A DNA stretch of 5,664 nt from the NCBI GenBank assembly GCA_023356515.1, contig JAKQYG010000286.1, positions 1-5,664 of the forward strand. The letters are read 5' to 3'. This DNA is from Trichodesmium sp. MAG_R04. GTDB lineage: Bacteria; Cyanobacteriota; Cyanobacteriia; Cyanobacteriales; Microcoleaceae. A program made the translations under genes and the position numbers. Under the pieces are notes generated by a model, which did no database searches, had not been told where the DNA came from, and saw only the letters and a list, made by a program, of their open reading frames with translations. Positions 1 to 4,429 of the stretch are shown piece by piece (the first letter of the stretch is position 1; every line of letters begins with the position of its first letter).

Positions 1-1
1 A

Positions 2-268
2 ATGCCTCTTTATGGTTGTGTTACTCCTGATGGTTATAAAAATACAAAAGATGCTTGGTTAGATTCGGATACCATGATTCGACGGAGTAGTTTAGCTGTG
101 CCTTTGTCTGGTGGTTTATTAGGTCGAGGTAAACCTATTAGCGCAGAAAAGTTAATGGCGACTTTGGGCAATAATTTTTCTGCTCAGACTCGTAGAGTAA
201 TTGCTCAAAGTCCAGCTGATTTAAGGGCGGCTTTGATTTTTGGTAGTCCTGAGTTTATGAGGTATTAA
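2..268 (+). CDS. DUF1800 family protein, C-terminal fragment (gene runs off the left edge)
   Basis: Eighty-eight codons are present, ending at TAA 266-268. The reading frame is open to the window edge, and the first Met is probably internal, because the family's conserved C-terminal block starts near here. Recognisable features are TPDGYKNT (residues 8-15), then a Trp-Leu-[ND]-x-[DE]-x-M-x-RR stretch (WLDSDTMIRR, residues 19-28), and the closing block DLRAALIFGSPEFMRY (residues 73-88), which resembles the usual family ending 'A..LilgSPEFM.R'. DUF1800 proteins are long (roughly 450-600 residues), often secreted, and of unknown biochemical role; they are frequently next to a DUF1501 gene, which is not seen here on the right side. 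No signal peptide or N-terminal domain can be judged. The family call rests on motif recall, not a search. Confidence 0.82.
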   Translation: MPLYGCVTPDGYKNTKDAWLDSDTMIRRSSLAVPLSGGLLGRGKPISAEKLMATLGNNFSAQTRRVIAQSPADLRAALIFGSPEFMRY

Positions 269-357
269 AAAAAAATAGTAAAATGATAACCTTCCCTGGA
301 GTAGGGTAAAACCTAAAAATGTGACATGGTTGTAGAAGTAGAATTGCCTGAAAATTA

Positions 358-825
358 ATGCCCCTAATACTCCCTCGTTTCCACTTCCACAAAATTTCTA
401 CCCAAGCAGAAGCATCCTATCCAAATGAATGTTGTGGCTTACTATTAGGTCAGCAAAACCAACAAACAAAAACAATTATGGAAGTCTGGCCGGCTGAAAA
501 TGCTTGGGAAGCAGAAGCAAATGAATATTGGCCAGAACAAAAATGGTTGACAGAAGCAAAAAGATATGCTATAAAACCAGAATTAATGCTCAAAGCAATG
601 AAATCCGCAAGGGAACGCAACTTGTCAATTATTGGCATCTATCATTCCCACCCAGACCATCCAGCTATCGCCTCAGAATTTGACCGCGCCTACGCCTGGC
701 CAGAATATTCCTACATTATTCTCTCCGTGGCAAAAGGCAAAACTATTGACATTCTTAGTTGGTCTCTTGATGATAATCATCAATTCCAACTAGAGGAAAT
801 TATTATTAAAGAAAGGTCTTTTTAA
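358..825 (+). CDS. JAMM/Mov34-MPN-PAD1 (M67-type) zinc metallopeptidase
   Basis: A 155-residue single-domain protein, the normal size for bacterial JAMM peptidases. The zinc signature is complete: Glu24 in YPNECCGLLLG (residues 21-31), then HSHP (His96, His98) with Ser106 and Asp109, giving the H-x-H-x7-S-x2-D spacing. The family removes ubiquitin-like proteins or small adducts from carrier C-termini. The best-studied bacterial relative is mycobacterial Mec, which releases cysteine from the CysO carrier. There is no signal peptide or membrane segment, so it should be cytosolic. The next gene in the same direction is a MoeZ-like E1/rhodanese protein, about 270 bp on, which supports a sulfur-carrier role, although no ubiquitin-like gene is visible. 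The start matches the family N-terminus (a beta-strand and helix before YPxECCG). No clear Shine-Dalgarno site precedes it, and a 10-codon mini-ORF (326-358) overlaps the ATG. Family certain; exact substrate inferred. Confidence 0.93.
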   Translation: MPLILPRFHFHKISTQAEASYPNECCGLLLGQQNQQTKTIMEVWPAENAWEAEANEYWPEQKWLTEAKRYAIKPELMLKAMKSARERNLSIIGIYHSHPDHPAIASEFDRAYAWPEYSYIILSVAKGKTIDILSWSLDDNHQFQLEEIIIKERSF

Positions 826-1099
826 GAAGGCATATGGTGCCGTCACATTGCTATGAAAGGTTTTCCCAACTTTTACCGGGAATTGCCAAGCTTGATGTAT
901 CTGCGATATAAACAGAAGTTGTACAAATTTTATTTTGAATGAATTGGCTTCCATAAAAAACTGTTCAAGAAACTAATTAAGAAATGAGGAAGCAAACATG
1001 AAAACGTAACCTAATTATGAAGTCTTATATCAGTTTTATGAAGCAGCAGAAAGTCAAACAATACTATCTTATTTCAGAAATATCTAGACCTAAATTGTT
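826..1099 (+). other. Intergenic gap between the JAMM and moeB genes, with two doubtful micro-ORFs
   Basis: No ubiquitin-like carrier (about 70-90 codons ending in Gly-Gly) is present in any frame. Two small reading frames occur. The first is 853-942: ATG to TGA, 29 codons, rich in Tyr, Lys and Phe, with no recognised relative. The second starts at ATG 998 after a purine-rich GAGGAAG, but hits TAA at codon 4 (1007-1009) and then stays open to TAG 1085-1087. That open stretch encodes PNYEVLYQFYEAAESQ and so on, with protein-like composition, so it could be a decayed small gene. No sigma70-like promoter could be placed with confidence for moeB, and no terminator hairpin was seen after the JAMM gene. 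Confidence 0.4.
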
Positions 1100-2272
1100 A
1101 TGGTAAATCCGAATCTGGAACAAATCCAGTTAAATCAAGAAGAGTATCAACGCTATTCACGCCACCTCATCCTACCGGAAGTAGGATTGGAAGGTCAAAA
1201 ACGTCTCAAGGCAGCTAGTGTTCTATGTATTGGCACGGGGGGCCTCGGTTCTCCACTATTGTTATATCTAGCAGCAGCAGGAATTGGAAATATTGGAATT
1301 GTAGATTTTGATATTGTCGATAGTTCCAATTTACAACGACAGGTTATTCATGGTACTTCCTGGATAGGTAAGCCAAAAATTGAATCTGCTAAAAATCGGA
1401 TTCATGAAATTAATCCTAACTGTCAGGTTGACCTTTACGAAACGAGGTTAAGTTCTGAAAATGCCCTCGATATTCTCAAGTCTTATGATGTGATCGTCGA
1501 TGGTACTGATAATTTCCCGACTCGTTATTTGGTTAATGATGCCTGTGTTCTTCTAGATAAACCTAATGTCTATGGCTCTATTTTCCGCTTTGAAGGCCAG
1601 GCAACGGTTTTCAATTATGAAGGTGGGCCGAATTACCGCGACCTTTACCCTGAACCCCCGCCTCCAGGAATGGTGCCTTCTTGTGCAGAGGGTGGTGTGT
1701 TAGGAATTTTACCAGGAATGATTGGAGTTATCCAAGCGACGGAAACTATCAAAATAGTTTTGGGTAAAGGTAGAACTTTAAGTGGTAGATTATTACTTTA
1801 TAATTCTCTAGACATGACTTTCCGGGAATTGAAACTGCGCCCTAATCCTATACGACCAATTATTGAAAAGTTAATTGATTATGAGGAGTTTTGTGGTATT
1901 CCTCAAGCTCAAACAGATGAGGCAGAAGGTAAAATGCTGATTTCAGAAATGACGGTTCAAGATTTGAAGCAATTATTGGATAGTGAAGCGGATGATTTTG
2001 TTTTAATTGATGTGCGGAACCCCCATGAATATGAAATTGCCAGAATTCCTGGGTCTGTTTTAGTACCATTGTCAGACATTGAGCAAGGTCCTGGTGTAAC
2101 AAAGATTAAGGAATTAATGAATAATCGTCGTTTAATTGCTCATTGTAAGATGGGGGGGCGATCGGCTAAAGCTTTAGATATTTTGAGGGAAAATGATATT
2201 GAGGGCACTAATCTCAAGGGTGGAATTACTGCTTGGAGTCAAGAAATAGATTCTTCTGTACCTCAATATTAA
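1100..2272 (+). CDS. moeB: MoeB/MoeZ-type adenylyltransferase with C-terminal rhodanese domain
   Basis: A 390-residue protein with a ThiF/MoeB E1-like domain (about 14-265) and a rhodanese domain (about 285-385). E1 features are the ATP loop GTGGLGSP (45-52), the acidic strand VDFD (68-71) with SNLQRQ (76-81), Lys93, DGTDNFPTR (134-142, Asp137 the likely Mg ligand), and PSCAEGG (193-199) around Cys195. The rhodanese loop HCKMGGRS carries the persulfide cysteine, Cys349. Known role: such proteins adenylate the Gly-Gly C-terminus of small carriers (MoaD, ThiS, CysO) and pass sulfur from the rhodanese to form the thiocarboxylate. The two CxxC zinc pairs of E. coli MoeB are missing: the first position reads PNYRDL and the second keeps only Cys265 in EEFCG. 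The PEPPPPGMVPSC stretch is typical of mycobacterial MoeZ and cyanobacterial MoeB, so MoeZ is the closer functional model. The ATG start fits the family N-terminus, although no Shine-Dalgarno site is clear. Confidence 0.95.
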   Translation: MVNPNLEQIQLNQEEYQRYSRHLILPEVGLEGQKRLKAASVLCIGTGGLGSPLLLYLAAAGIGNIGIVDFDIVDSSNLQRQVIHGTSWIGKPKIESAKNRIHEINPNCQVDLYETRLSSENALDILKSYDVIVDGTDNFPTRYLVNDACVLLDKPNVYGSIFRFEGQATVFNYEGGPNYRDLYPEPPPPGMVPSCAEGGVLGILPGMIGVIQATETIKIVLGKGRTLSGRLLLYNSLDMTFRELKLRPNPIRPIIEKLIDYEEFCGIPQAQTDEAEGKMLISEMTVQDLKQLLDSEADDFVLIDVRNPHEYEIARIPGSVLVPLSDIEQGPGVTKIKELMNNRRLIAHCKMGGRSAKALDILRENDIEGTNLKGGITAWSQEIDSSVPQY

Positions 2273-2277
2273 TTCAG

Positions 2278-2382
2278 AAGTAAGAGGGACAGAAAGTAGA
2301 AGGAACAAAATAGCTAAAACTTATATCAATTGCGATAATCAAATTAGTTATTGTTAGAAAAAACTTTCTCCCTCTTATACTT
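2278..2382. repeat. Interrupted inverted repeat between convergent genes, possible bidirectional terminator
   Basis: The left arm 2278-2297 (AAGTAAGAGGGACAGAAAGT) and right arm 2363-2382 (ACTTTCTCCCTCTTATACTT) are reverse complements over 18 positions with two 2-nt bulges. The spacer of 65 nt is AT-rich. The structure lies in the 131-bp gap where moeB and the minus-strand small gene end facing each other, where a shared transcription stop is expected. There is no classic compact hairpin with a T-tract, so it may equally be the remnant of a small palindromic element. Confidence 0.45.
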
Positions 2383-2403
2383 TAGTAGATTTTATATGAA
2401 GTA

Positions 2404-2757
2404 TTATTTTACTTCAGACAAAACCCCAGAAAATATATTTTTCACGATAATTGTAATTCGTTCAATATCTTCTTTTAAAAGTGGCGGCCACATAACTCTT
2501 TTTCGTTGACCTGCTTCAAATAATTTTAGGCTTTCCATTGCTAATAAATATAATCCGGTAACTAATTCTCGGTCTAGAAGGGGATCACTTTGTAATGTTT
2601 CAAAGGATATTTTTAGAGCTAACAAAATATTAGTTATTTGGCCGGGAATTGGAGGTTTGCCTTGCTTGAGACGCATGAGAAAAGCATCTGGGTTAATTTT
2701 AGTTTCTAGGGCAGTTCCTTGGTCAATAAGAAATTGACGGGCAGTTTCATAATCCAT
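2404..2757 (-). CDS. Conserved cyanobacterial protein of unknown function (about 117 aa)
   Basis: The protein starts MDYETARQFLIDQGT and continues with LMRLKQGKPPIPGQIT (residues 28-42), LDRELVTGLYLLAMES (61-76) and WPPLLKEDIERI (80-91). I recognise it as a small, all-helical, soluble protein conserved in cyanobacteria. Related entries are sometimes labelled dethiobiotin synthetase, but no P-loop or biotin-pathway motif is present, so that label should not be carried over. The chosen start is ATG 2757-2755. A longer reading from TTG at 2820 would add 21 residues encoded by the end of an insertion sequence and by its flank, which is unlikely to be native protein. There is no signal peptide, membrane segment or catalytic signature. 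It converges with moeB; its upstream side is truncated by the IS200/IS605 end about 22 bp before the ATG, so its original promoter may have been displaced. Function unknown. Confidence 0.82.
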   Translation of the reverse strand: MDYETARQFLIDQGTALETKINPDAFLMRLKQGKPPIPGQITNILLALKISFETLQSDPLLDRELVTGLYLLAMESLKLFEAGQRKRVMWPPLLKEDIERITIIVKNIFSGVLSEVK

Positions 2758-2778
2758 ATTAAAAGTAGAGTTATTTTG

Positions 2779-2917
2779 TTGACACTCCCCTCCATAAGCG
2801 GGGGATAATTCTTGCTTCAACCAGCTAACTTACTTGACAAATTCTCATTTGCCCCGCAGAGGTTAATCTGTCTACAAGCATTTTGGTGCTTGGTATGCCC
2901 TACCTGAAGAATGGGGT
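2779..2917 (-). mobile_element. IS200/IS605-type element remnant, tnpB 3' end plus right end
   Basis: On the minus strand this region reads as the tail of tnpB followed by a short right end. The right end carries a G/C hairpin (CCCC 2787-2790 pairing with GGGG about 2800-2803 across TCCATAAGC) and the terminal motif GTGTCAA. This arrangement is characteristic of cyanobacterial IS200/IS605 or IS607-like tnpB elements. The rest of tnpB, any tnpA and the left end are absent, so it is a dead relic. In active relatives this same interval encodes the omegaRNA scaffold, whose guide is taken from DNA just beyond the right end. Here that would be the leader and start of the minus-strand gene at 2757. 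Confidence 0.6.
2817..2917 (-). pseudogene. tnpB: tnpB C-terminal remnant
   Basis: Translating the minus strand down to TGA 2819-2817 gives a tail with VGHTKHQNACRQ and NLSSKLAG before the stop. This fits the TnpB C-terminus, which usually ends with a 'GhT..NACG' block and a short variable tail. Here the Gly after NAC is Arg. Homology seems to fade near 2917, where an in-frame stop lies a few codons upstream. No RuvC or zinc-finger motifs remain. The family is recalled from pattern; a protein search with the tail would settle it. Confidence 0.55.
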
Positions 2918-2934
2918 TTTAAACCCAATTTTTT
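2911..2934 (+). terminator. Possible intrinsic terminator hairpin on the plus strand
   Basis: The sequence GGGTT-TTA-AACCC (2914-2926) forms a 5-bp stem with a 3-nt loop, directly followed by a run of six T (2929-2934). No intact plus-strand gene precedes it, so if it works it stops read-through transcription running antisense to the tnpB relic. The stem is short, hence the modest confidence. Confidence 0.35.
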
Positions 2935-2971
2935 GATAATATTAATTTTAGTAATTTTTAGTTTACTGTTA

Positions 2972-3070
2972 AAGTTAGTATTTTGGGCTGACCACGGTAG
3001 AAAAATAAAGGGACAATTGTTCTAATTACCTCCTCTATAAATTCCCTTTTCCTTTGTACTGAGTTTGCAT
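2972..3070 (+). repeat. Dispersed repeat, copy A (about 100 bp)
   Basis: It aligns along its whole length with 5201-5301. Shared blocks in order are AAGTTAGTATTT, a GGAAAAAT/AGAAAAAT stretch, AAGGGACAA, TACCTCCTCTAT, an AATTTCCC-like stretch, and TTGCAT at the end. I estimate roughly 70% identity with a few small indels. Copy A can pair AAAGGGA (3007-3013) with TCCCTTT (3043-3049), a perfect 7-bp stem. It lies between the IS200/IS605 relic and the 3' end of the FHA gene. It may be a non-autonomous element or a shared IS end; I cannot name the family. Confidence 0.6.
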
Positions 3071-3121
3071 AGAATGTCCATAACTATTTCAAGAAAACTT
3101 TTTGGCAAGCCCTAGTTAGCT

Positions 3122-3673
3122 TTAAGTAATTAGAAATAGTAACCTAACTTTACCTATGGCAATTTCATATCCTGACTTCAATATTTCTGGTTTATTAATA
3201 CGGTATCCAAAGCGATTTTTGCCTGTAGGTTTGATATAAATGCCATCATTGGAACCTATGTCTTTTATTTGCCATTGATTATTTTCAAAATAGATTTCTC
3301 CATGGGTTGAAGAAACGGTATTATTTCCATAAAATCCATCTAAATCAATTTCTACTGGCCCTATTTCTCGGTTGAATTTACCAATAATTGCATTGTTACT
3401 ATCGATAATAAATTCTGGTATAGGGGCACCTATTTGTTTCGGGATAAGTTTAACAATATTGCTAGTAATAAGAGTAGAATTAATAGAATTTTCAGGTATG
3501 ATATTTGCTTTTTTATCTGTTTGGATAACCGTTTGTATTTCTTGCTGTTGAATGCCTTTGTCTTGAGTCTCAGAGAAAGTAGTTGATAGTTTAAGTTCTG
3601 AACCACAAATTTCACAAAATTGGGCTTTGTCTGAATTTCTGTTGTACAAACATAAATCACAAGTAATAGTCAT
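3122..3673 (-). CDS. Zinc-ribbon and FHA domain protein
   Basis: A 183-residue protein starting MTITCDLCLY. An N-terminal four-cysteine zinc ribbon (Cys5, Cys8, Cys20, Cys23; CxxC-x11-CxxC) is followed by a Gln/Asn/Ser-rich linker (about 30-75) and a C-terminal FHA domain (about 78-183). FHA hallmarks are IIGKF (96-100, where Lys99 stands in for the common GR arginine), the SxxH motif SSTH (121-124), and DIGSNDGIYI (138-147) with the phosphothreonine-loop Asn142. FHA domains bind phosphothreonine peptides, so this is likely a cytosolic adaptor in Ser/Thr-kinase signalling, a layout seen often in cyanobacteria. No kinase gene is in the window. The ATG at 3673 is chosen because AGGAAG sits just before it; the TTG at 3688 would place the ribosome site inside the gene. 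A transposase stub in the same direction ends 20 bp upstream. Binding partner unknown. Confidence 0.9.
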   Translation of the reverse strand: MTITCDLCLYNRNSDKAQFCEICGSELKLSTTFSETQDKGIQQQEIQTVIQTDKKANIIPENSINSTLITSNIVKLIPKQIGAPIPEFIIDSNNAIIGKFNREIGPVEIDLDGFYGNNTVSSTHGEIYFENNQWQIKDIGSNDGIYIKPTGKNRFGYRINKPEILKSGYEIAIGKVRLLFLIT

Positions 3674-3676
3674 AAT

Positions 3677-3682
3677 CTTCCT
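3677..3682 (-). promoter_or_regulatory. Ribosome binding site for the FHA gene
   Basis: AGGAAG on the minus strand lies three bases before ATG 3673-3671 and decides the start over the in-frame TTG at 3688. It falls within sequence that still looks like decayed transposase coding DNA, so it may have been acquired from the insertion element. Confidence 0.55.
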
Positions 3683-3693
3683 AAACAATCAAT

Positions 3694-3837
3694 TTATTTG
3701 GCTTTGCTAAAACCCCCCGTTATTTTTTTGGGAAACTGTTCTCCTAGTAGTTGATAAATTTTCTCTTCTATACCAATCTCATCAATAATTCCTGCTACCA
3801 AACCTAGATGGTCTATATTAGTAACTTCTATTGACAT
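3694..3837 (-). pseudogene. DUF4277 (IS1634-type) transposase, N-terminal remnant
   Basis: Forty-seven codons from ATG 3837-3835 to TAA 3696-3694. The start, MSIEVTNIDHLGLVAGIIDE and then IGIEEKIYQLLGEQ, is a clear match to the N-terminal DUF4277 block of IS1634-like transposases, which are normally about 500 residues or more. A GAGGAG ribosome site is intact just upstream. After about residue 40 the protein diverges. The frame across the stop still reads as a plausible decayed version of the family's 'VKAMILNGLG' stretch, reaching about 3672, so the native frame was probably cut by a point stop and then by deletion of the remaining ~450 codons. The reader of this frame would make only a short peptide. 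It sits 20 bp ahead of the FHA start in the same direction, so the two could be cotranscribed. Family call firm; the junction is inferred. Confidence 0.8.
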
Positions 3838-4132
3838 TTTCTCCTCTTTTTTATCTTCACCTTTTATCTAGAATTACACTTTGAAGTTTTTTTCTTGAGT
3901 CTAAATATTTACTCAAGTTTTCTCCTCTTTCTATACTACATTTTGTCTTACGGAATGTGGGTTTCAATCCTGAATCCAAAAATTCTAATGCAAAAGTTTT
4001 ATAAATCAGGGCTTATGCAGGTACCTTATATATAGATAAATGCCATTTAGAGTCTGGGGCTTCTATTTTGATGAACAACTCCCTACCAAAATTTTATTTT
4101 TTTTCAAGTACATTTTATACAATCTTGGATGA
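3838..4132. other. Non-coding stretch, upstream end of the IS1634-type relic and AT-rich DNA
   Basis: No gene is seen. The part nearest the transposase stub (about 3838-4015) probably is the untranslated end of that element; the phrase CTTACGGAATGTGGGTTTC (3947-3965) seems familiar from such element ends, but the exact boundary is not visible. It holds a hairpin at 3894-3917 between two exact copies of a 13-base tract (TTTTCTCCTCTTT at 3837-3849 and 3918-3930). From about 4015 to 4132 the sequence is AT-rich with no feature I can support. Confidence 0.45.
3894..3917 (+). terminator. Perfect 7-bp hairpin followed by T-rich DNA
   Basis: CTTGAGT (3894-3900) pairs exactly with ACTCAAG (3911-3917) around a 10-nt loop and is followed by TTTTCTCCTCTTT. 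It could stop plus-strand transcription entering the insertion-sequence relic from its transposase side. The stem is only moderately GC-rich and the loop is long, so activity is uncertain. Confidence 0.35.
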
Positions 4133-4355
4133 GCTTACCCTGAATATTTATTTAAATCTCATAAGAATTTTACAATAACAAATTTTACACATCATCTGGA
4201 AAATATTAGCCATGATACAATCAATCGTTATTTAGGTACAGAGTCTTTGAATTAAAAAGATTTATGGCTAAATGTTAAAGGATAAATCATTTCAAATACA
4301 ACAGTATATCTACTAGTATTAAAGTGATAAAATATTCCAAATGAACCGTATATCT
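4133..4355 (+). pseudogene. Degenerate N-terminus of an IS701/IS4-like transposase
   Basis: In the frame of 4133 the sequence reads AYPEYLFKSHKNFT, then HHLENISHDTINRYLGTESL, a TAA (4253-4255), KDLWLNVKG, another TAA (4283-4285), and a hydrophobic strand near VYLLVLK. This follows the N-terminal order of a common cyanobacterial DDE transposase group: an EYLL..S.KN(Y/F)T block, SHD(T/A)(I/V)NRYL, and LW..VK. The nucleotides at about 4320-4352 still resemble the codons for the DDT[VI]LDKRY motif containing the first catalytic Asp, but with a frameshift and stops. Nothing of the catalytic core follows. The presumed start near ATG 4129 is out of frame. A dead relic, assigned by pattern recall. 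Confidence 0.62.
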
Positions 4356-4393
4356 AACTTTTTGATAGCACAATAATTAATAAAGAGTACGGG

Positions 4394-4399
4394 TATAAT
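4394..4399 (+). promoter_or_regulatory. Candidate -10 box for the DUF938 gene
   Basis: A perfect TATAAT lies about 30 bp before the first ATG at 4430, the right distance for a short leader. No convincing -35 element is found at 16-18 bp spacing; TTGATA at 4362-4367 is about 26 bp away, too far. In such AT-rich DNA the match could be chance. Confidence 0.35.
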
Positions 4400-4429
4400 A
4401 TTATATTTAATTAGTATGAAGACAATATA

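Noticed and set aside
292..308. Small hairpin TTCCCT/AGGGTAA between the first two genes
   Set aside because: Only about four contiguous base pairs and no T-tract; too weak to call a terminator.
450..638. Minus-strand open frame of 62 codons inside the JAMM gene
   Set aside because: Antisense shadow of a well-supported gene, with no recognisable protein pattern.
1860..2102. Minus-strand open frame of 80 codons inside moeB
   Set aside because: Antisense shadow over the linker and rhodanese coding region; composition not protein-like.
2779..2784. TTGACA as a -35 box on the plus strand
   Set aside because: No -10 element at suitable spacing and no plus-strand gene downstream; it is part of the insertion-sequence terminus.
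2758..2820. Longer N-terminus for the minus-strand conserved protein from TTG 2820
   Set aside because: The extra 21 residues are encoded by the insertion-sequence end and its flank; family similarity begins at MDYETARQ (ATG 2757).
3430..3660. Second minus-strand frame of 76 codons inside the FHA gene
   Set aside because: Frame-shifted shadow of the FHA gene; poly-Leu run results from AT-rich codons.
3674..3688. TTG start for the FHA protein five codons upstream
   Set aside because: ATG 3673 has an AGGAAG just ahead and gives a start directly before the zinc ribbon; the TTG has no ribosome site.
3960..3970. GTTTCAATCC, which resembles the start of some cyanobacterial CRISPR repeats
   Set aside because: Only one copy, with no regular repeat-spacer pattern nearby and no cas genes.
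3107..4014. Inverted heptamers AAGCCCT (3107-3113) and AGGGCTT (4008-4014) around the FHA gene and transposase stub, as possible ends of one element carrying FHA as cargo
   Set aside because: Only seven bases match and the flanks do not pair further; no target duplication seen.
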